A stretch of DNA of 64,000 bases, taken from an uncultured Sphingopyxis sp. GTDB taxonomy: Bacteria; Pseudomonadota; Alphaproteobacteria; Sphingomonadales; Sphingomonadaceae. The notes beneath the pieces were generated by a model. The model did no database searches. It was given only the letters and a program-made list of their open reading frames with translations, and was not told the DNA's origin. The position numbers and the translations under genes are program-made. Below are positions 33,145-41,922 of the stretch, in pieces; positions within the stretch are counted from its first letter, which is position 1, and each line of letters begins with the position of its first letter. The stretch is from positions 2,418,001 through 2,482,000 of the forward strand of contig NZ_LT598653.1 of NCBI RefSeq assembly GCF_900078365.1, in the 5' to 3' direction.

Positions 33145-35895
33145 ATGGCGCTCGACCCGCTTACCCTCCCCGCGATCCATGCGAGCCATATCGGCATCTG
33201 GATCGCCGACACGCACGGCCGCGTGCAGCGTGTCGGGCGCGGCGAGGCGATCGCGGCGGTCGCGGCAACCCCGCATCTGCTCATCGGCGCGCCGCTGACC
33301 GGCGACCGGCTCGGCTATCCCGAACTCTCGGGGCTCGACCTGCTCGAGCTCTTCGCCTTTCTCTATCCCGCGCGCTTCGCGGTGCCGACCCCGGCGGGAA
33401 TCGCCGCCGCCGTCGGGCTGACGCCGCCCAAGGCCGAGGAAGACATCGCCGCCTTCCTGCCTAAAGCGGCGGCCGCGATGCTCGCCAGCCTCACCGATCC
33501 CGACTGGCCCGAACGCGAAGGCGCGTGGCACGGCGTCGAAGCACTGGCGCGCCAGCGCTGGCCTTGGGCGCCGCTCGTCCAGCCGCGCCTCGCCCGCCCC
33601 GACGCGAGCGAACGCTGGCTCTTCGCGCGCCTCCCCGAGTGGGAGGAGCAATCGCCGCGAGGCGCGCCGCGCCAAGTGACGATCGACGAAGCTGACGTCG
33701 CCGCGCGGCTCGACCGGCTCACCGGCGACGGCGCCGAGCGCCGCCCCGGACAACAAGATTACGCCCGCGCGACCGCCGCAATCTTCGCCCCGCGCGAGCG
33801 CAAGGACGCGCCGCAGATGCTCGTCGCCGAAGCCGGCACCGGCATCGGCAAGACCTTGGGCTATCTCGCCCCCGCCAAACAATGGATCGACCAGTCGGCG
33901 GGCAGCGTCTGCATCTCGACCTTCACCAAGGCGCTGCAACGCCAGCTATCGCGCGAGACCGAGCGGCTCTACCCCGACGCCGCGACGCACCGCGAAAAAG
34001 TCGTCGTGCGCAAGGGCCGCGAAAACTACCTCTGCCTGCTCAACCTCGAGGACGCATTGCAAGGCGGTTTTTCGGGGCGCGCCGCAATCCTCGCGCAGCT
34101 CGTCGCGCGCTGGGCGGCCTATACGCGCGACGGCGACATGATCGGCGGCGACCTTCCCGGCTGGCTCCCCGCGCTGTTCCGCCGCAACGGCACCACCGCG
34201 CTCACCGACCGGCGCGGCGAGTGCATCTATGCGGGCTGCCCGCATTTCCGCAAATGCTTCATCGAACATTCGGCGCGCGCCGCGACGCAGGCCGACATCG
34301 TCATCGCCAATCATGCGCTGACGATGGTGCAGGCGGCGCGCCCGCGCGACGGCGGCGCTCCCGCCACCCGCCTGATCTTCGACGAGGGCCATCATCTCTG
34401 GGACGCCGCCGACAGCATGTTCGCCGCCGCGCTCACCGGACAGGAAGCGGTCGAAATCCGCCGCTGGGTGCTCGGCCCCGAGGGCAAGTCGCGCGGGCGG
34501 CGGCGCGGGCTCGCCGCGCGCCTCGCCGATGTCGCGAGCTATGACGAGGCCGGCGACAAGGCGATTCAGGCGGCGATCCACGCCGCCGCCGAACTCCCCG
34601 GCGATGGCTGGCTCGGCCGCCTGTCCGAAAACGAGCCATGGGGTGCGATCGAGCGGCTGCTCGTCGCGGTGCACGCCATGGTCTATGCGCGCGGCATCGA
34701 CAGCCGCACCGCCGACAGCGGTTACGGCCTCGAAACCGAGCTCGCCGATCCCGACCCCGAACTCGTCACCGCCGCCGCGAGCGCGAGCGACGCGATCGAG
34801 GCGCTGCTCCGCCCGCTGATGGCGCTCGGCAAAAGGCTCGAGGCGTTGATCGAGGACCCGCCCGACTGGCTCGACGGACAAGCGCGCGCGAGGGTCGATG
34901 GCGCGCGCCACAGCCTCGGCACGCGCATCGACACATTGGGCGGCTGGCTGTCGCTGCTCGGGCGCGTCGGCGGCCCCGCCGACCCCGATTTCGTCGACTG
35001 GCTCGCGGTCGACCGCTACGACGGGCGCGAATATGATTGCGGCCTCCACCGCCACTGGCTCGACCCCGCGCGCCCGATCGCCGAGGTCGTCTACCGCCCG
35101 GCCCAAGGCGTGCTCGTCACCTCGGCGACCTTGCGCGGCGGCGGCCATGGCAGCGGCGCCAAAGGAACCGGCGGCTGGACCGACGCCGACATCCGCACCG
35201 GCGCGCGCCACATGGACGGCGGCGTCCAGCATTTCGCGGTGCCGAGCCCCTTCGATTATGCGCGCCAGTCCGAGGTGCTGATCGTCACCGACATCGCGCG
35301 CGGCGATCTGCCCGCGCTCGCCGGCGCCTACAGCCGGCTCATCGAGGCGTCGGGGGGCGGCGCACTCGGGCTGTTCAGCGCGATCCGGCGGCTGCGCATC
35401 GTCCATTCGCGCATCGCCGACCGGCTCGCGCGCGCGGGACTGCCGCTCTTCGCGCAGCATGTCGATCCGCTCGACACCGGCACGCTCGTCGACATCTTTC
35501 GCGCCGACCCGCACGCCTCGCTGCTCGGCACCGATGCGCTGCGCGACGGCGTCGACGTGCCTGGCGATTCGCTCCGGCTCGTCGTGATGGAGGGCGTGCC
35601 ATGGCCGCGCCCCACCATCCTCCACGCGGCGCGGCGCGCGGCGCAGGGCGGCAGCGCCTATGACGACATGGTGATCCGCGCGCGCATCGGACAGGCGTTC
35701 GGCCGCCTGATCCGCCGCGCCGACGATTTCGGCCAGTTTGTGATGCTCTCGCCCAGCTTTCCCTCGCGGCTGCTTAGCGCCTTTCCCGAAGGCACCCCGA
35801 TCCGCCGCCTGCCGCTCGACGAAGCGGTCAATCATGTCGCCGCGGCGAATGTGGAAAGAAGGAAAAGCGCCTTTCCCGCCTTTTCACCGTCATAA
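33145..35895 (+). CDS. DinG/XPD-type ATP-dependent DNA helicase
   Basis: The 916-aa superfamily 2 helicase has a degenerate nuclease-like N-terminal part (1-200), Walker A EAGTGIGKT (about 229-237), four cysteines consistent with a 4Fe-4S site (CLLNLED upstream, then CIYAGCPHFRKC), Walker B LIFDEGHHLWD, VLVTSATL, and motif VI IGQAFGRLIRR. This is the DinG/YoaA class, which unwinds damage- or replication-associated structures such as R-loops. The first cysteine of the cluster (NYLCLL) is in the right place. A GTTC-N7-GTCC sequence 14 bp before the ATG resembles the alphaproteobacterial SOS box. Confidence 0.93.
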   Translation: MALDPLTLPAIHASHIGIWIADTHGRVQRVGRGEAIAAVAATPHLLIGAPLTGDRLGYPELSGLDLLELFAFLYPARFAVPTPAGIAAAVGLTPPKAEEDIAAFLPKAAAAMLASLTDPDWPEREGAWHGVEALARQRWPWAPLVQPRLARPDASERWLFARLPEWEEQSPRGAPRQVTIDEADVAARLDRLTGDGAERRPGQQDYARATAAIFAPRERKDAPQMLVAEAGTGIGKTLGYLAPAKQWIDQSAGSVCISTFTKALQRQLSRETERLYPDAATHREKVVVRKGRENYLCLLNLEDALQGGFSGRAAILAQLVARWAAYTRDGDMIGGDLPGWLPALFRRNGTTALTDRRGECIYAGCPHFRKCFIEHSARAATQADIVIANHALTMVQAARPRDGGAPATRLIFDEGHHLWDAADSMFAAALTGQEAVEIRRWVLGPEGKSRGRRRGLAARLADVASYDEAGDKAIQAAIHAAAELPGDGWLGRLSENEPWGAIERLLVAVHAMVYARGIDSRTADSGYGLETELADPDPELVTAAASASDAIEALLRPLMALGKRLEALIEDPPDWLDGQARARVDGARHSLGTRIDTLGGWLSLLGRVGGPADPDFVDWLAVDRYDGREYDCGLHRHWLDPARPIAEVVYRPAQGVLVTSATLRGGGHGSGAKGTGGWTDADIRTGARHMDGGVQHFAVPSPFDYARQSEVLIVTDIARGDLPALAGAYSRLIEASGGGALGLFSAIRRLRIVHSRIADRLARAGLPLFAQHVDPLDTGTLVDIFRADPHASLLGTDALRDGVDVPGDSLRLVVMEGVPWPRPTILHAARRAAQGGSAYDDMVIRARIGQAFGRLIRRADDFGQFVMLSPSFPSRLLSAFPEGTPIRRLPLDEAVNHVAAANVERRKSAFPAFSPS

Positions 35896-35951
35896 GTTTG
35901 CGGCACAAGGCCCCGGATAAGGGCATAAGCGCGGGGACGCGGGGAGATATT

Positions 35952-36503
35952 TTGAAGACTTTGACCATCCTGCGCCACGCCAAATCGGGTTGGGACGTGG
36001 CCGTCGAACGCGATTTCGACCGTCCGATCAACAAGCGCGGCGCGCGCGGCGCCGAACTGATCGGCCAATGGCTGAAACGGCGCAAACTGCCGGTCGACCG
36101 CATCATCGCCTCGCCCGCGGTCCGCGTCACCGAAACGCTCGACATCTTCCAGCCCGCCGCCGGCCTCGACGCACTCGAACCGCATTGGGACCGCCGCATC
36201 TATCTCGCCTCCGCCGCGACGCTGATCGACGTGATCCGCGACACCGGCTGCGATGCGCGGCACCTGCTGATCTCGGGCCACAACCCCGGCCTCGAGGATC
36301 TGATCCTGATGCTCGTTCCCGAATCGGCGGGCGACGAGCTGCGCGCCAAGGTGGAGGAAAAGCTGCCGACCTCGGCGCTCGCGCGGCTCGACCTCGACAT
36401 CGCCGACTGGCACGATCTCGACACCGGCATGGCGCGCTTCGCCGACTTCATCCGCCCCCGCGACCTCGACCCCGCCCTCGCCCCCGCGATGGACGACGAT
36501 TGA
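35952..36503 (+). CDS. sixA: SixA-type histidine phosphatase
   Basis: The 183-aa histidine-phosphatase protein starts MKTLTILRHAKSGWD, with the catalytic RHAKS motif, and has ASPAVRVTET and the second histidine in LLISGHNPGLED. SixA proteins remove phosphate from histidine phosphotransfer domains or the nitrogen PTS. The start is TTG at 35952 after GGGGAG; the longer frame to 35898 adds an unrelated N-terminus. Confidence 0.9.
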   Translation: MKTLTILRHAKSGWDVAVERDFDRPINKRGARGAELIGQWLKRRKLPVDRIIASPAVRVTETLDIFQPAAGLDALEPHWDRRIYLASAATLIDVIRDTGCDARHLLISGHNPGLEDLILMLVPESAGDELRAKVEEKLPTSALARLDLDIADWHDLDTGMARFADFIRPRDLDPALAPAMDDD

Positions 36504-36557
36504 GCGCGGCCAGTATCGTGCCGGAATATCGGCAATCGAGCCAAGCCGGCCTCCCGA

Positions 36558-36827
36558 TCAGAACCGGGGCAGCGATAGCAGAGCGACGGGCGGGAAGCTT
36601 CCGTCTGTTATGGTCAAATAATAGCGCCGCGAAGAGCCTTGCGCCTTCGCGATCACATTGATCTCTTCATTCTGGAACCACACCCAGAAACGGTGGGTTC
36701 CGGCATTGATCCAGTCGACGATCTGATCGGCGAGGAACAGGCTCTCGCCCACCTTCACCGCGGCGATATGATGCGTCCGGCCATTACCGGTACCTACGCG
36801 GACGGCGATAATCTCATAGTCGGCCAT
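36558..36827 (-). CDS. DUF3892-like small protein
   Basis: The 89-aa protein starts MADYEIIAVRVGTGNGRTHH and ends in ALLSLPRF. The order of an N-terminal ADYxIxxV block, a middle INAGTHRFWVWF segment and a C-terminal PxxxLLxLPxF matches DUF3892, a family of unknown function. It is the last gene of a four-gene set on the minus strand. Base composition is less GC-rich than the neighbours. Confidence 0.65.
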   Translation of the reverse strand: MADYEIIAVRVGTGNGRTHHIAAVKVGESLFLADQIVDWINAGTHRFWVWFQNEEINVIAKAQGSSRRYYLTITDGSFPPVALLSLPRF

Positions 36828-36859
36828 ATCATGACGTCCGATCCTCTTGCGCGGGCCAG

Positions 36860-37093
36860 CTAGTAGCGAACCGGAACGATGCGGATCCGGTCGATAGCGC
36901 CAGGGGACGCTCGCGACCGGGCGATGGCAGCGGCGCGAAGCTCATCGAGAGCGATGACTTCATAGCCGTTTTCGTCGGGCTGCATGGGAAGATCGGTTTC
37001 GACGACGAGAATGACCTTTCGCGCAAGGCCGTCGATCTCCCACTCGAACCAGCAGCGGACGATGTGACTGACACCTTCTCGATCATCCTCCAT
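36860..37093 (-). CDS. Unrecognised small protein of the four-gene cassette
   Basis: The 77-aa product (MEDDREGVSHIVRCWFEWEI...IDRIRIVPVRY) is not one I recognise. It is predicted soluble and mixed alpha/beta, with alternating hydrophobic residues in two strands. The ATG at 37093 overlaps the preceding DUF2384-like gene by 11 bp; an ATG three codons earlier (37102) is also possible. The overlap argues that it is real and co-translated. Confidence 0.6.
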   Translation of the reverse strand: MEDDREGVSHIVRCWFEWEIDGLARKVILVVETDLPMQPDENGYEVIALDELRAAAIARSRASPGAIDRIRIVPVRY

Positions 37094-37385
37094 GCGGCGC
37101 ATCCCGGACAAGGGATCGTGCGCGAAGCTCGCGCTCGACGCTGGCATAGCCGGCGTCGCTTCGCGTCGCGACCGCGATGGGACGCCCGCTCAGAATGGTG
37201 TCTTCGGTGTTGAGAAAGTCGAGCGCCGCGTCGCGCCCGCCGAGCAGCTGGAACGCCAGCGCGCTGATCGCGCCTTGCCGCTGCGCATCCTCCGGCGCAA
37301 GGGGTGTGACCTTGCGATTTCGCCGAAACGGGTTTGTACGCGCACTCGCCAAAGCGGTGCGCGGCTTATCCTGCTCAGGCGTCAT
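37083..37385 (-). CDS. DUF2384 (MbcA/ParS/Xre antitoxin) domain protein
   Basis: The 100-aa protein has a basic N-terminus (residues 15-25) and a C-terminal domain with AALDFLNTEDTILSGRPIAVA followed by SDAGYASVERELRAR. This fits the toxin-binding DUF2384 domain of MbcA/ParS/Xre antitoxins (usual pattern ALxWLxxPNxxLxGxxPLxxxxTxxGxxxVxxxL). The usual RES-domain toxin partner is not next to it. The ATG at 37385 overlaps the upstream 213-aa gene by 11 bp. Confidence 0.7.
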   Translation of the reverse strand: MTPEQDKPRTALASARTNPFRRNRKVTPLAPEDAQRQGAISALAFQLLGGRDAALDFLNTEDTILSGRPIAVATRSDAGYASVERELRARSLVRDAPHGG

Positions 37386-38016
37386 TGGCTTGCTCTCCTT
37401 CGGCCCCGCTCCCGGAACCTTGACGCCGGAGCGCGGCGCGCGCGTCGTCGATGTTCGAATATCGGAATGGCCCGACCCGGAACTGTTCCACATATGTATG
37501 GACGATGCCCGCATCCGATAGCGACCGAAACGGCTGGAGATGCACCGCATCGGCTGGATGCAAATCGGGCAAGGCGGACAACTTGGCCGCAAGCGCGGCC
37601 AGCTTGTCCTCGTCGAGGCCGAGCGCGCGATAGATGTCGCGTCCGATAACCCAAATATCCTCCTGGACCGCGACAAGCCGGCCAACGACATCTTCCAAGC
37701 CGAAGGTCGCCCTTTCCTCCTCGGTCATCGCCAGCGCCTCGTTGACGAGCAGTTCGGCAATCAGCGTGTCGCCAACAAAAACCGGGTAGTCGCTCGCCGG
37801 CTCCGAAACCGGCGGGTCGGCCTTCGGACCGCCGTGCGCCTGTTCGGCGACCGCGGCAAACCCGCTCGCCAGGCCGCGCCGTTCGCGATATTCGTTGATC
37901 CGCTTCGCATAATAGCGCGGCAGATCGAAGCTGGGCAGCAAATGGCCGTCGCGCCGGGCTTGGCTCACCGCCATGAGCGCCATCTGGTGATGATAGAGAA
38001 GTTGGTTAAGATCCAC
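37375..38016 (-). CDS. Unrecognised 213-aa protein heading the cassette
   Basis: The start is GTG at 38016 with GGGAGG five bases upstream. The product begins MDLNQLLYHHQMALMAVSQA and is soluble. It has a helical N-terminus, a middle part VFVGDTLIAELLVNEALAMTEEERATF, and a mixed C-terminus ending with a Gly/Ser-rich tail. I do not recognise the family. It leads a set of four overlapping or closely spaced genes and may share a function with the DUF2384 protein. Confidence 0.7.
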   Translation of the reverse strand: MDLNQLLYHHQMALMAVSQARRDGHLLPSFDLPRYYAKRINEYRERRGLASGFAAVAEQAHGGPKADPPVSEPASDYPVFVGDTLIAELLVNEALAMTEEERATFGLEDVVGRLVAVQEDIWVIGRDIYRALGLDEDKLAALAAKLSALPDLHPADAVHLQPFRSLSDAGIVHTYVEQFRVGPFRYSNIDDARAALRRQGSGSGAEGEQANDA

Positions 38017-38218
38017 CGTCAGCCTCCCATTTTGCGGGAGCGCGATGGTCTCTCAGTCACCGGTATGCAGAACAAGGCCGGCGATATATCGTAAATGGGG
38101 CGGCCCGCCTGCTTTTCAAGGCGCGCGCGCCGGGCAACACGCGTCAAATCTGCTTTTTCCGCGGAATGGACCGAATTGATTCGACATATCCCCGAATTGG
38201 CCTAGCCTCGTATGACAG

Positions 38219-38385
38219 AGGCTTTCCTTGGCGACCCGGAAAGCCGACGGGGCTTCCTTTGGTCACGATCGCAGAGGATGGGAGGGCCCTGTCGTCTGGC
38301 AGGGCTCTTTCCGTAAATCCCGTACCTCATCGAGCTTCTTTCTTTGTCGGAAGCTACCGATCCGTCCCGGCACCGGAGGATCGGA
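38219..38385. ncRNA. Structured intergenic region, possible small RNA
   Basis: Four strong hairpins lie in 165 bp: GGCTTTCC/GGAAAGCC (38220-38227 with 38238-38245); GGGCCCTG/CAGGGCTC (about 38284-38308), followed on the plus strand by TTTCC; AGCTTC/GAAGCT (about 38333-38354); and CCGATCC/GGATCGG with an inner CCGG pair (38358-38384). The density of paired stems is unlike the other gaps, which hold known repeat families. On the plus strand a TTGATT at 38176-38181 could be a -35 element. No tRNA, 6S, SRP, RNase P or tmRNA signature was seen. Confidence 0.35.
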
Positions 38386-38431
38386 AACACTCGCCCCCAA
38401 GCCGGCATCGCTGGGCAGAATCGCCTTCGCT

Positions 38432-38827
38432 TCAACCTAGCGCCGCGGCCAGCCGCTGGCGCAGCGCGACGAGCGCTTCAACTGGAATGCCAGCCCCTCG
38501 CGCCGGTGCCGCAGCCTCAAGCGTCTCGTGCATCGACGCGGCGCGCGGCGCGGGCACGGCGCCCGGCTCTGACAGCGCCTTACGCGCGCCCTCGACCGTG
38601 AATCCCTGCACATGCAGCAAATGGTGGATGCGCTCGGCGAGCGCGACATCCTCGGCGCGGTAATAGCGGCGGCGGCCCGAGCGCTGGAGCGGCTTCAATT
38701 GCGGGAAACGCGTTTCCCAATATCTGAGCACATGCGTCGGCACCCCGATCCGCACCGCCAGTTCGCCGATCGCCAGCATGGCGCCCGCCGCCTTGCCGTC
38801 ATCACCCGCCATGCCGGGCCTCGGCAT
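38432..38827 (-). CDS. MerR-family transcriptional regulator
   Basis: The protein is 131 aa (126 aa from the alternative ATG at 38812). It has an N-terminal MerR winged-helix domain: LAIGELAVRIGVPTHVLRYWETRFPQLKP and RRRYYRAEDVALAERI. Its effector region is short. A MerR gene directly after ihfA is a conserved arrangement in alphaproteobacteria. The effector is unknown. Confidence 0.93.
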   Translation of the reverse strand: MPRPGMAGDDGKAAGAMLAIGELAVRIGVPTHVLRYWETRFPQLKPLQRSGRRRYYRAEDVALAERIHHLLHVQGFTVEGARKALSEPGAVPAPRAASMHETLEAAAPARGAGIPVEALVALRQRLAAALG

Positions 38828-38841
38828 CGATCGGGCGAAAC

Positions 38842-39135
38842 CTATTTTCCGGCAACGCGCGCTCGCATCGACTGGCTGGCGCGAAAGGTCATCACGCGCC
38901 GCGGCAGGATCGGCACTTCGACCCCCGTCTTGGGATTGCGGCCGATCCGCTGCGCCTTGTCGCGCAGCACGAAGGTGCCGAAGCCCGAAATCTTCACATT
39001 CTGCCCGACCGCAAGCGCGTCGGACATATGATCCAGAATCGATTCGACGATCGCCGCCGATTCATTGCGCGACAGTCCGATCTGCTGGTTGATGCGGCTG
39101 GCGATGTCGGCTCGCGTGAGCGTCCCTGCGGTCAT
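38842..39135 (-). CDS. ihfA: Integration host factor subunit alpha
   Basis: The 97-aa DNA-bending protein starts MTAGTLTRADIASRINQQIG. It carries the HU/IHF signature VKISGFGTFVLRDKAQRIGRNP and the beta-arm RNPKTGVEVPI. It partners with IhfB to bend DNA in replication, recombination and transcription. It lies downstream of fabH, as usual in the plsX-fabH-ihfA-merR set. Confidence 0.97.
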   Translation of the reverse strand: MTAGTLTRADIASRINQQIGLSRNESAAIVESILDHMSDALAVGQNVKISGFGTFVLRDKAQRIGRNPKTGVEVPILPRRVMTFRASQSMRARVAGK

Positions 39136-39304
39136 GTTGATCCCTTCCCCCTCTGAAGCGAAAATGCGCGGCCGGTTCCCGGACAGCCCCCACCGTCACG
39201 AGTCCCGTTACGCATATGTAACAAATCCGAATTAATCCGCCAAACTGAAACGGATGGAAGGAGAAGTTGACGCGCCGGAACGAAGGTTCAGACGCGCGAT
39301 AGAG

Positions 39305-39387
39305 GCGGCACCGGCCCGCTCCCCCTCCCGGCCTCCCCGACGATAGTAGCCTGTGTAAGGCCGGGAGGGGGAGCGGGCCGGTGCCGC
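39305..39387 (-). promoter_or_regulatory. 29-bp perfect inverted repeat between fabH and ihfA
   Basis: The left arm 39305-39333 (GCGGCACCGGCCCGCTCCCC...) and the right arm 39359-39387 are perfectly complementary over 29 bp with a 25-bp spacer. The hairpin would start 12 bases after the fabH stop. There is no T-run, so it is not a standard terminator. It could stabilise the fabH mRNA 3' end or separate fabH from ihfA expression. No second copy was seen in the window. Confidence 0.8.
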
Positions 39388-39399
39388 AACGCGCGCAAA

Positions 39400-40365
39400 C
39401 TATACCCGCAGCACCGCCGCGCCCCAGGTGAAGCCGCCGCCCATCGCTTCGAGCACCACCAGATCGCCGCGCTTGATCCGCCCGTCACGCACCGCGAGGT
39501 CGAGCGCGAGCGGCACCGACGCGGCCGAGGTGTTGGCATGCTGGTCGACCGTCAACACGACGCGCTCGGCGGGCAGGCCCAGCTTTTTCGCGGTCGCGTC
39601 GATGATCCGCTTGTTCGCCTGGTGCGGCACGACCCAGTCGATCTCTTCGGCCGACAGCCCGATCTCTTCCATCACCTCGGCCAATACCGATGCCAGGTTG
39701 GTGACGGCATGGCGGAACACTTCACGCCCCTGCATCCGGACATGGCCGACCGTCCCCGTCGTCGAAGGCCCGCCGTCGACATAGAGCATGTCCGAATATT
39801 TGCCCTCGGCATGGAGCCGCGTCGCGAGGATGCCGCGGTCGTCGGCGACCTCTTCGGCCGACAACACCACCGCGCCCGCGCCGTCGCCGAACAGCACGCA
39901 GGTCGTGCGGTCCTCCCAGTCGAGGATGCGGCTGAACGTCTCGCTGCCGATCACCAGCGCATGTTTCGCCGCCCCGGTGCGCAGCATCGAATCGGCGACC
40001 GACACGGCATAGAGAAAGCCCGAGCAGACCGCGGCGACGTCGAAGGCGATGCAATCGGGCGCGCCCAGCAGCGCCTGCACTTTCGTGGCGCTCGCCGGAA
40101 ACGTATTGTCGGGGGTCGCGGTCGCGACGATGATCAGCCCGATGTCGGCGGGTTCGAGCCCCGCGGCGGCGAGCGCCTGCCGCGCCGCATCGGCCCCGAG
40201 CGTCGCGGTCGTCTCGTCGGGCTCGGCGATATGGCGAAAGCGGATGCCGGTGCGCTCGACGATCCATTCGTCGCTCGTATCGACGCGGCTGGCGAGCTCG
40301 TCGTTCGACACGCGCGTGCGCGGCAGCGCCGATCCAGTGCCGGTCAGGACAGCGCGCAGCGTCAT
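39400..40365 (-). CDS. fabH: 3-oxoacyl-ACP synthase III
   Basis: The 321-aa condensing enzyme starts fatty acid synthesis from acyl-CoA and malonyl-ACP. The catalytic triad is visible: cysteine in DVAAVCSGFLYAV, histidine in VVPHQANKRIID, asparagine in VDQHANTSAASVP. Its start overlaps the plsX stop (ATGA). Confidence 0.97.
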   Translation of the reverse strand: MTLRAVLTGTGSALPRTRVSNDELASRVDTSDEWIVERTGIRFRHIAEPDETTATLGADAARQALAAAGLEPADIGLIIVATATPDNTFPASATKVQALLGAPDCIAFDVAAVCSGFLYAVSVADSMLRTGAAKHALVIGSETFSRILDWEDRTTCVLFGDGAGAVVLSAEEVADDRGILATRLHAEGKYSDMLYVDGGPSTTGTVGHVRMQGREVFRHAVTNLASVLAEVMEEIGLSAEEIDWVVPHQANKRIIDATAKKLGLPAERVVLTVDQHANTSAASVPLALDLAVRDGRIKRGDLVVLEAMGGGFTWGAAVLRV

Positions 40366-41396
40366 GCCGCGTCGCCGCTGCGGAAATTCGCGAGATCCTC
40401 GGTCACCTGACGCGTAATATCCTTTTCGATCAGCTCGGCGCAGAGGTGGACGCAGTTCGCGACCCCCTTGGCATCGGCGCTGCCATGGCTCTTGAGCACC
40501 ACGCCGTTGAGGCCGAGGAACACCGCGCCATTGTGATTATTGGGGTCGAGATGGTGGCGCAGCAGCTCGGTTGCGGGGCGCGAGATCAGGAAGCCGATCT
40601 TCGAGCGCGTCGAGCTGGTAAAGGCGCGGCGGAGCAGGTCGGTGACGAAACGCGCCGTTCCCTCGATCGTCTTCAATGCGATATTGCCCGAAAAGCCGTC
40701 ATGCACGACGACATCGACCTCGCCGCGCGACAATTTGTCGCCCTCGATAAAGCCGGTGAACTGCATCGGCAGCCCGTGCGCCTCGCGCAGCCGCGCCGCG
40801 GCGTCGCGAATCTCACCGGTACCCTTCAGCTCCTCGGTGCCGATGTTGAGCAAGGCGACGCGCGGTTTTTCCAGCCCCATCGCGGTGCGCGCATAGGCCG
40901 CGCCCATGACCGCGAACTGGATCAGATTATTGGCGTCGCAATCGGTATTGGCGCCGAGGTCGAGCATCACGACGTCATTGTCGCCGAGCGTCGGCAGCAG
41001 CGCCGCGAGCGCCGGCCGGTCGATCCCCGGCATCGTGCGCAGCGCGAGCTTCGCCATTGCCATTAAAGCACCGGTGTTGCCCGCCGACACGGCGCCGCCG
41101 GCGTCGCCACGCTTCACCGCGTCGATCGCGAGCCCCATCGAGGTGCTCTTCGCCTTGCGCAGCGCCTGGCTCGGCTTGTCCTCGCCCGACACCACGCCGT
41201 CGGTGTGGAGGATCTCCGACGCCGCGCGCAGGTTCGGGTGATTGTCGAGCGCCGCCTTGATCCGCTCCTCGTCGCCGACGAGGATGAAGCGGAGGCCGTC
41301 GTGCTTGTGGCGCGCCATCGCGGCGCCGGCGAGCATCATGCGCACGCCGACGTCACCGCCCATCGCATCGATTGCGATTCGCGGTGTCAGTACCAT
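40362..41396 (-). CDS. plsX: Phosphate acyltransferase
   Basis: The 344-aa enzyme makes acyl-phosphate from acyl-ACP for phospholipid synthesis. It opens with RIAIDAMGGDVGV, and has AVSAGNTGALMAMA and VVHDGFSGNIALKTIEG, all family blocks. It lies downstream of rpmF by 21 bp. Confidence 0.97.
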   Translation of the reverse strand: MVLTPRIAIDAMGGDVGVRMMLAGAAMARHKHDGLRFILVGDEERIKAALDNHPNLRAASEILHTDGVVSGEDKPSQALRKAKSTSMGLAIDAVKRGDAGGAVSAGNTGALMAMAKLALRTMPGIDRPALAALLPTLGDNDVVMLDLGANTDCDANNLIQFAVMGAAYARTAMGLEKPRVALLNIGTEELKGTGEIRDAAARLREAHGLPMQFTGFIEGDKLSRGEVDVVVHDGFSGNIALKTIEGTARFVTDLLRRAFTSSTRSKIGFLISRPATELLRHHLDPNNHNGAVFLGLNGVVLKSHGSADAKGVANCVHLCAELIEKDITRQVTEDLANFRSGDAA

Positions 41397-41417
41397 TCCG
41401 ACGCCCTCCCGCTAAGG

Positions 41418-41597
41418 TTACGCGCCGACCGACACCACTTCGCGGCCGTTATAATGGCCGCAGGCGTTGCAGAGGTTGTGCGGGCGCTTCAGCTCGCCGC
41501 AATTCGGGCATTCCTGAAAGGCTTCGACCTTCAGGCTGTCGTGGCTGCGACGCATGCCGCGCTTCGAGGGCGAGGTTTTTCGCTTGGGAACGGCCAT
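41418..41597 (-). CDS. rpmF: 50S ribosomal protein L32
   Basis: The 59-aa protein starts MAVPKRKTSPSKRGMRRSHD and has the four-cysteine zinc ribbon CPNCGELKRPHNLCNACG, so this is the zinc-binding form of L32. It ends VVSVGA. It is the first gene of rpmF-plsX-fabH. Confidence 0.97.
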   Translation of the reverse strand: MAVPKRKTSPSKRGMRRSHDSLKVEAFQECPNCGELKRPHNLCNACGHYNGREVVSVGA

Positions 41598-41922
41598 GAT
41601 TTTTCCTGCATTCTCAAATGTTGTATCACGAATCGGCTACCCGGATTTGTCGTTCCCGTTGCCGGAAAAGACTGGCCCGCCCGCCGCGCCGAAGCCCATT
41701 CCCGCCTGGATGACGCAGGAAAAATCTTCCGCCGGAAGGTGCCTCAACGCCAGATGGTGTCGGGTGCCGGATCGGGCGCGGCTATAGCGTTTTTGCCCGC
41801 AAAGGCAAGCCCATTGCGCGGGAATGGCTGCGACGTCATTCTCCGGCGCAGGCTTGCCCTGCTCCCCGCGCAATGCCACACCATCCCTGTCGCCGGACCA
41901 GCCGGTGCAAGAGGGGGAACAA
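41598..41922. other. Gap between divergent rpmF and MAPEG genes
   Basis: 325 bp with no convincing gene, RNA or repeat. It must hold the promoters of both genes. The stretch CTATAGCG near 41789-41796 could be a -10-like element, but no firm -35 partner was found. Confidence 0.5.

Noticed and set aside
38219..38385. 6S RNA, tRNA-Pro or tmRNA after merR
   Set aside because: The stems are local hairpins, not one long 6S-like rod; no tRNA cloverleaf or tmRNA ends were found. Kept only as an unassigned structured region.
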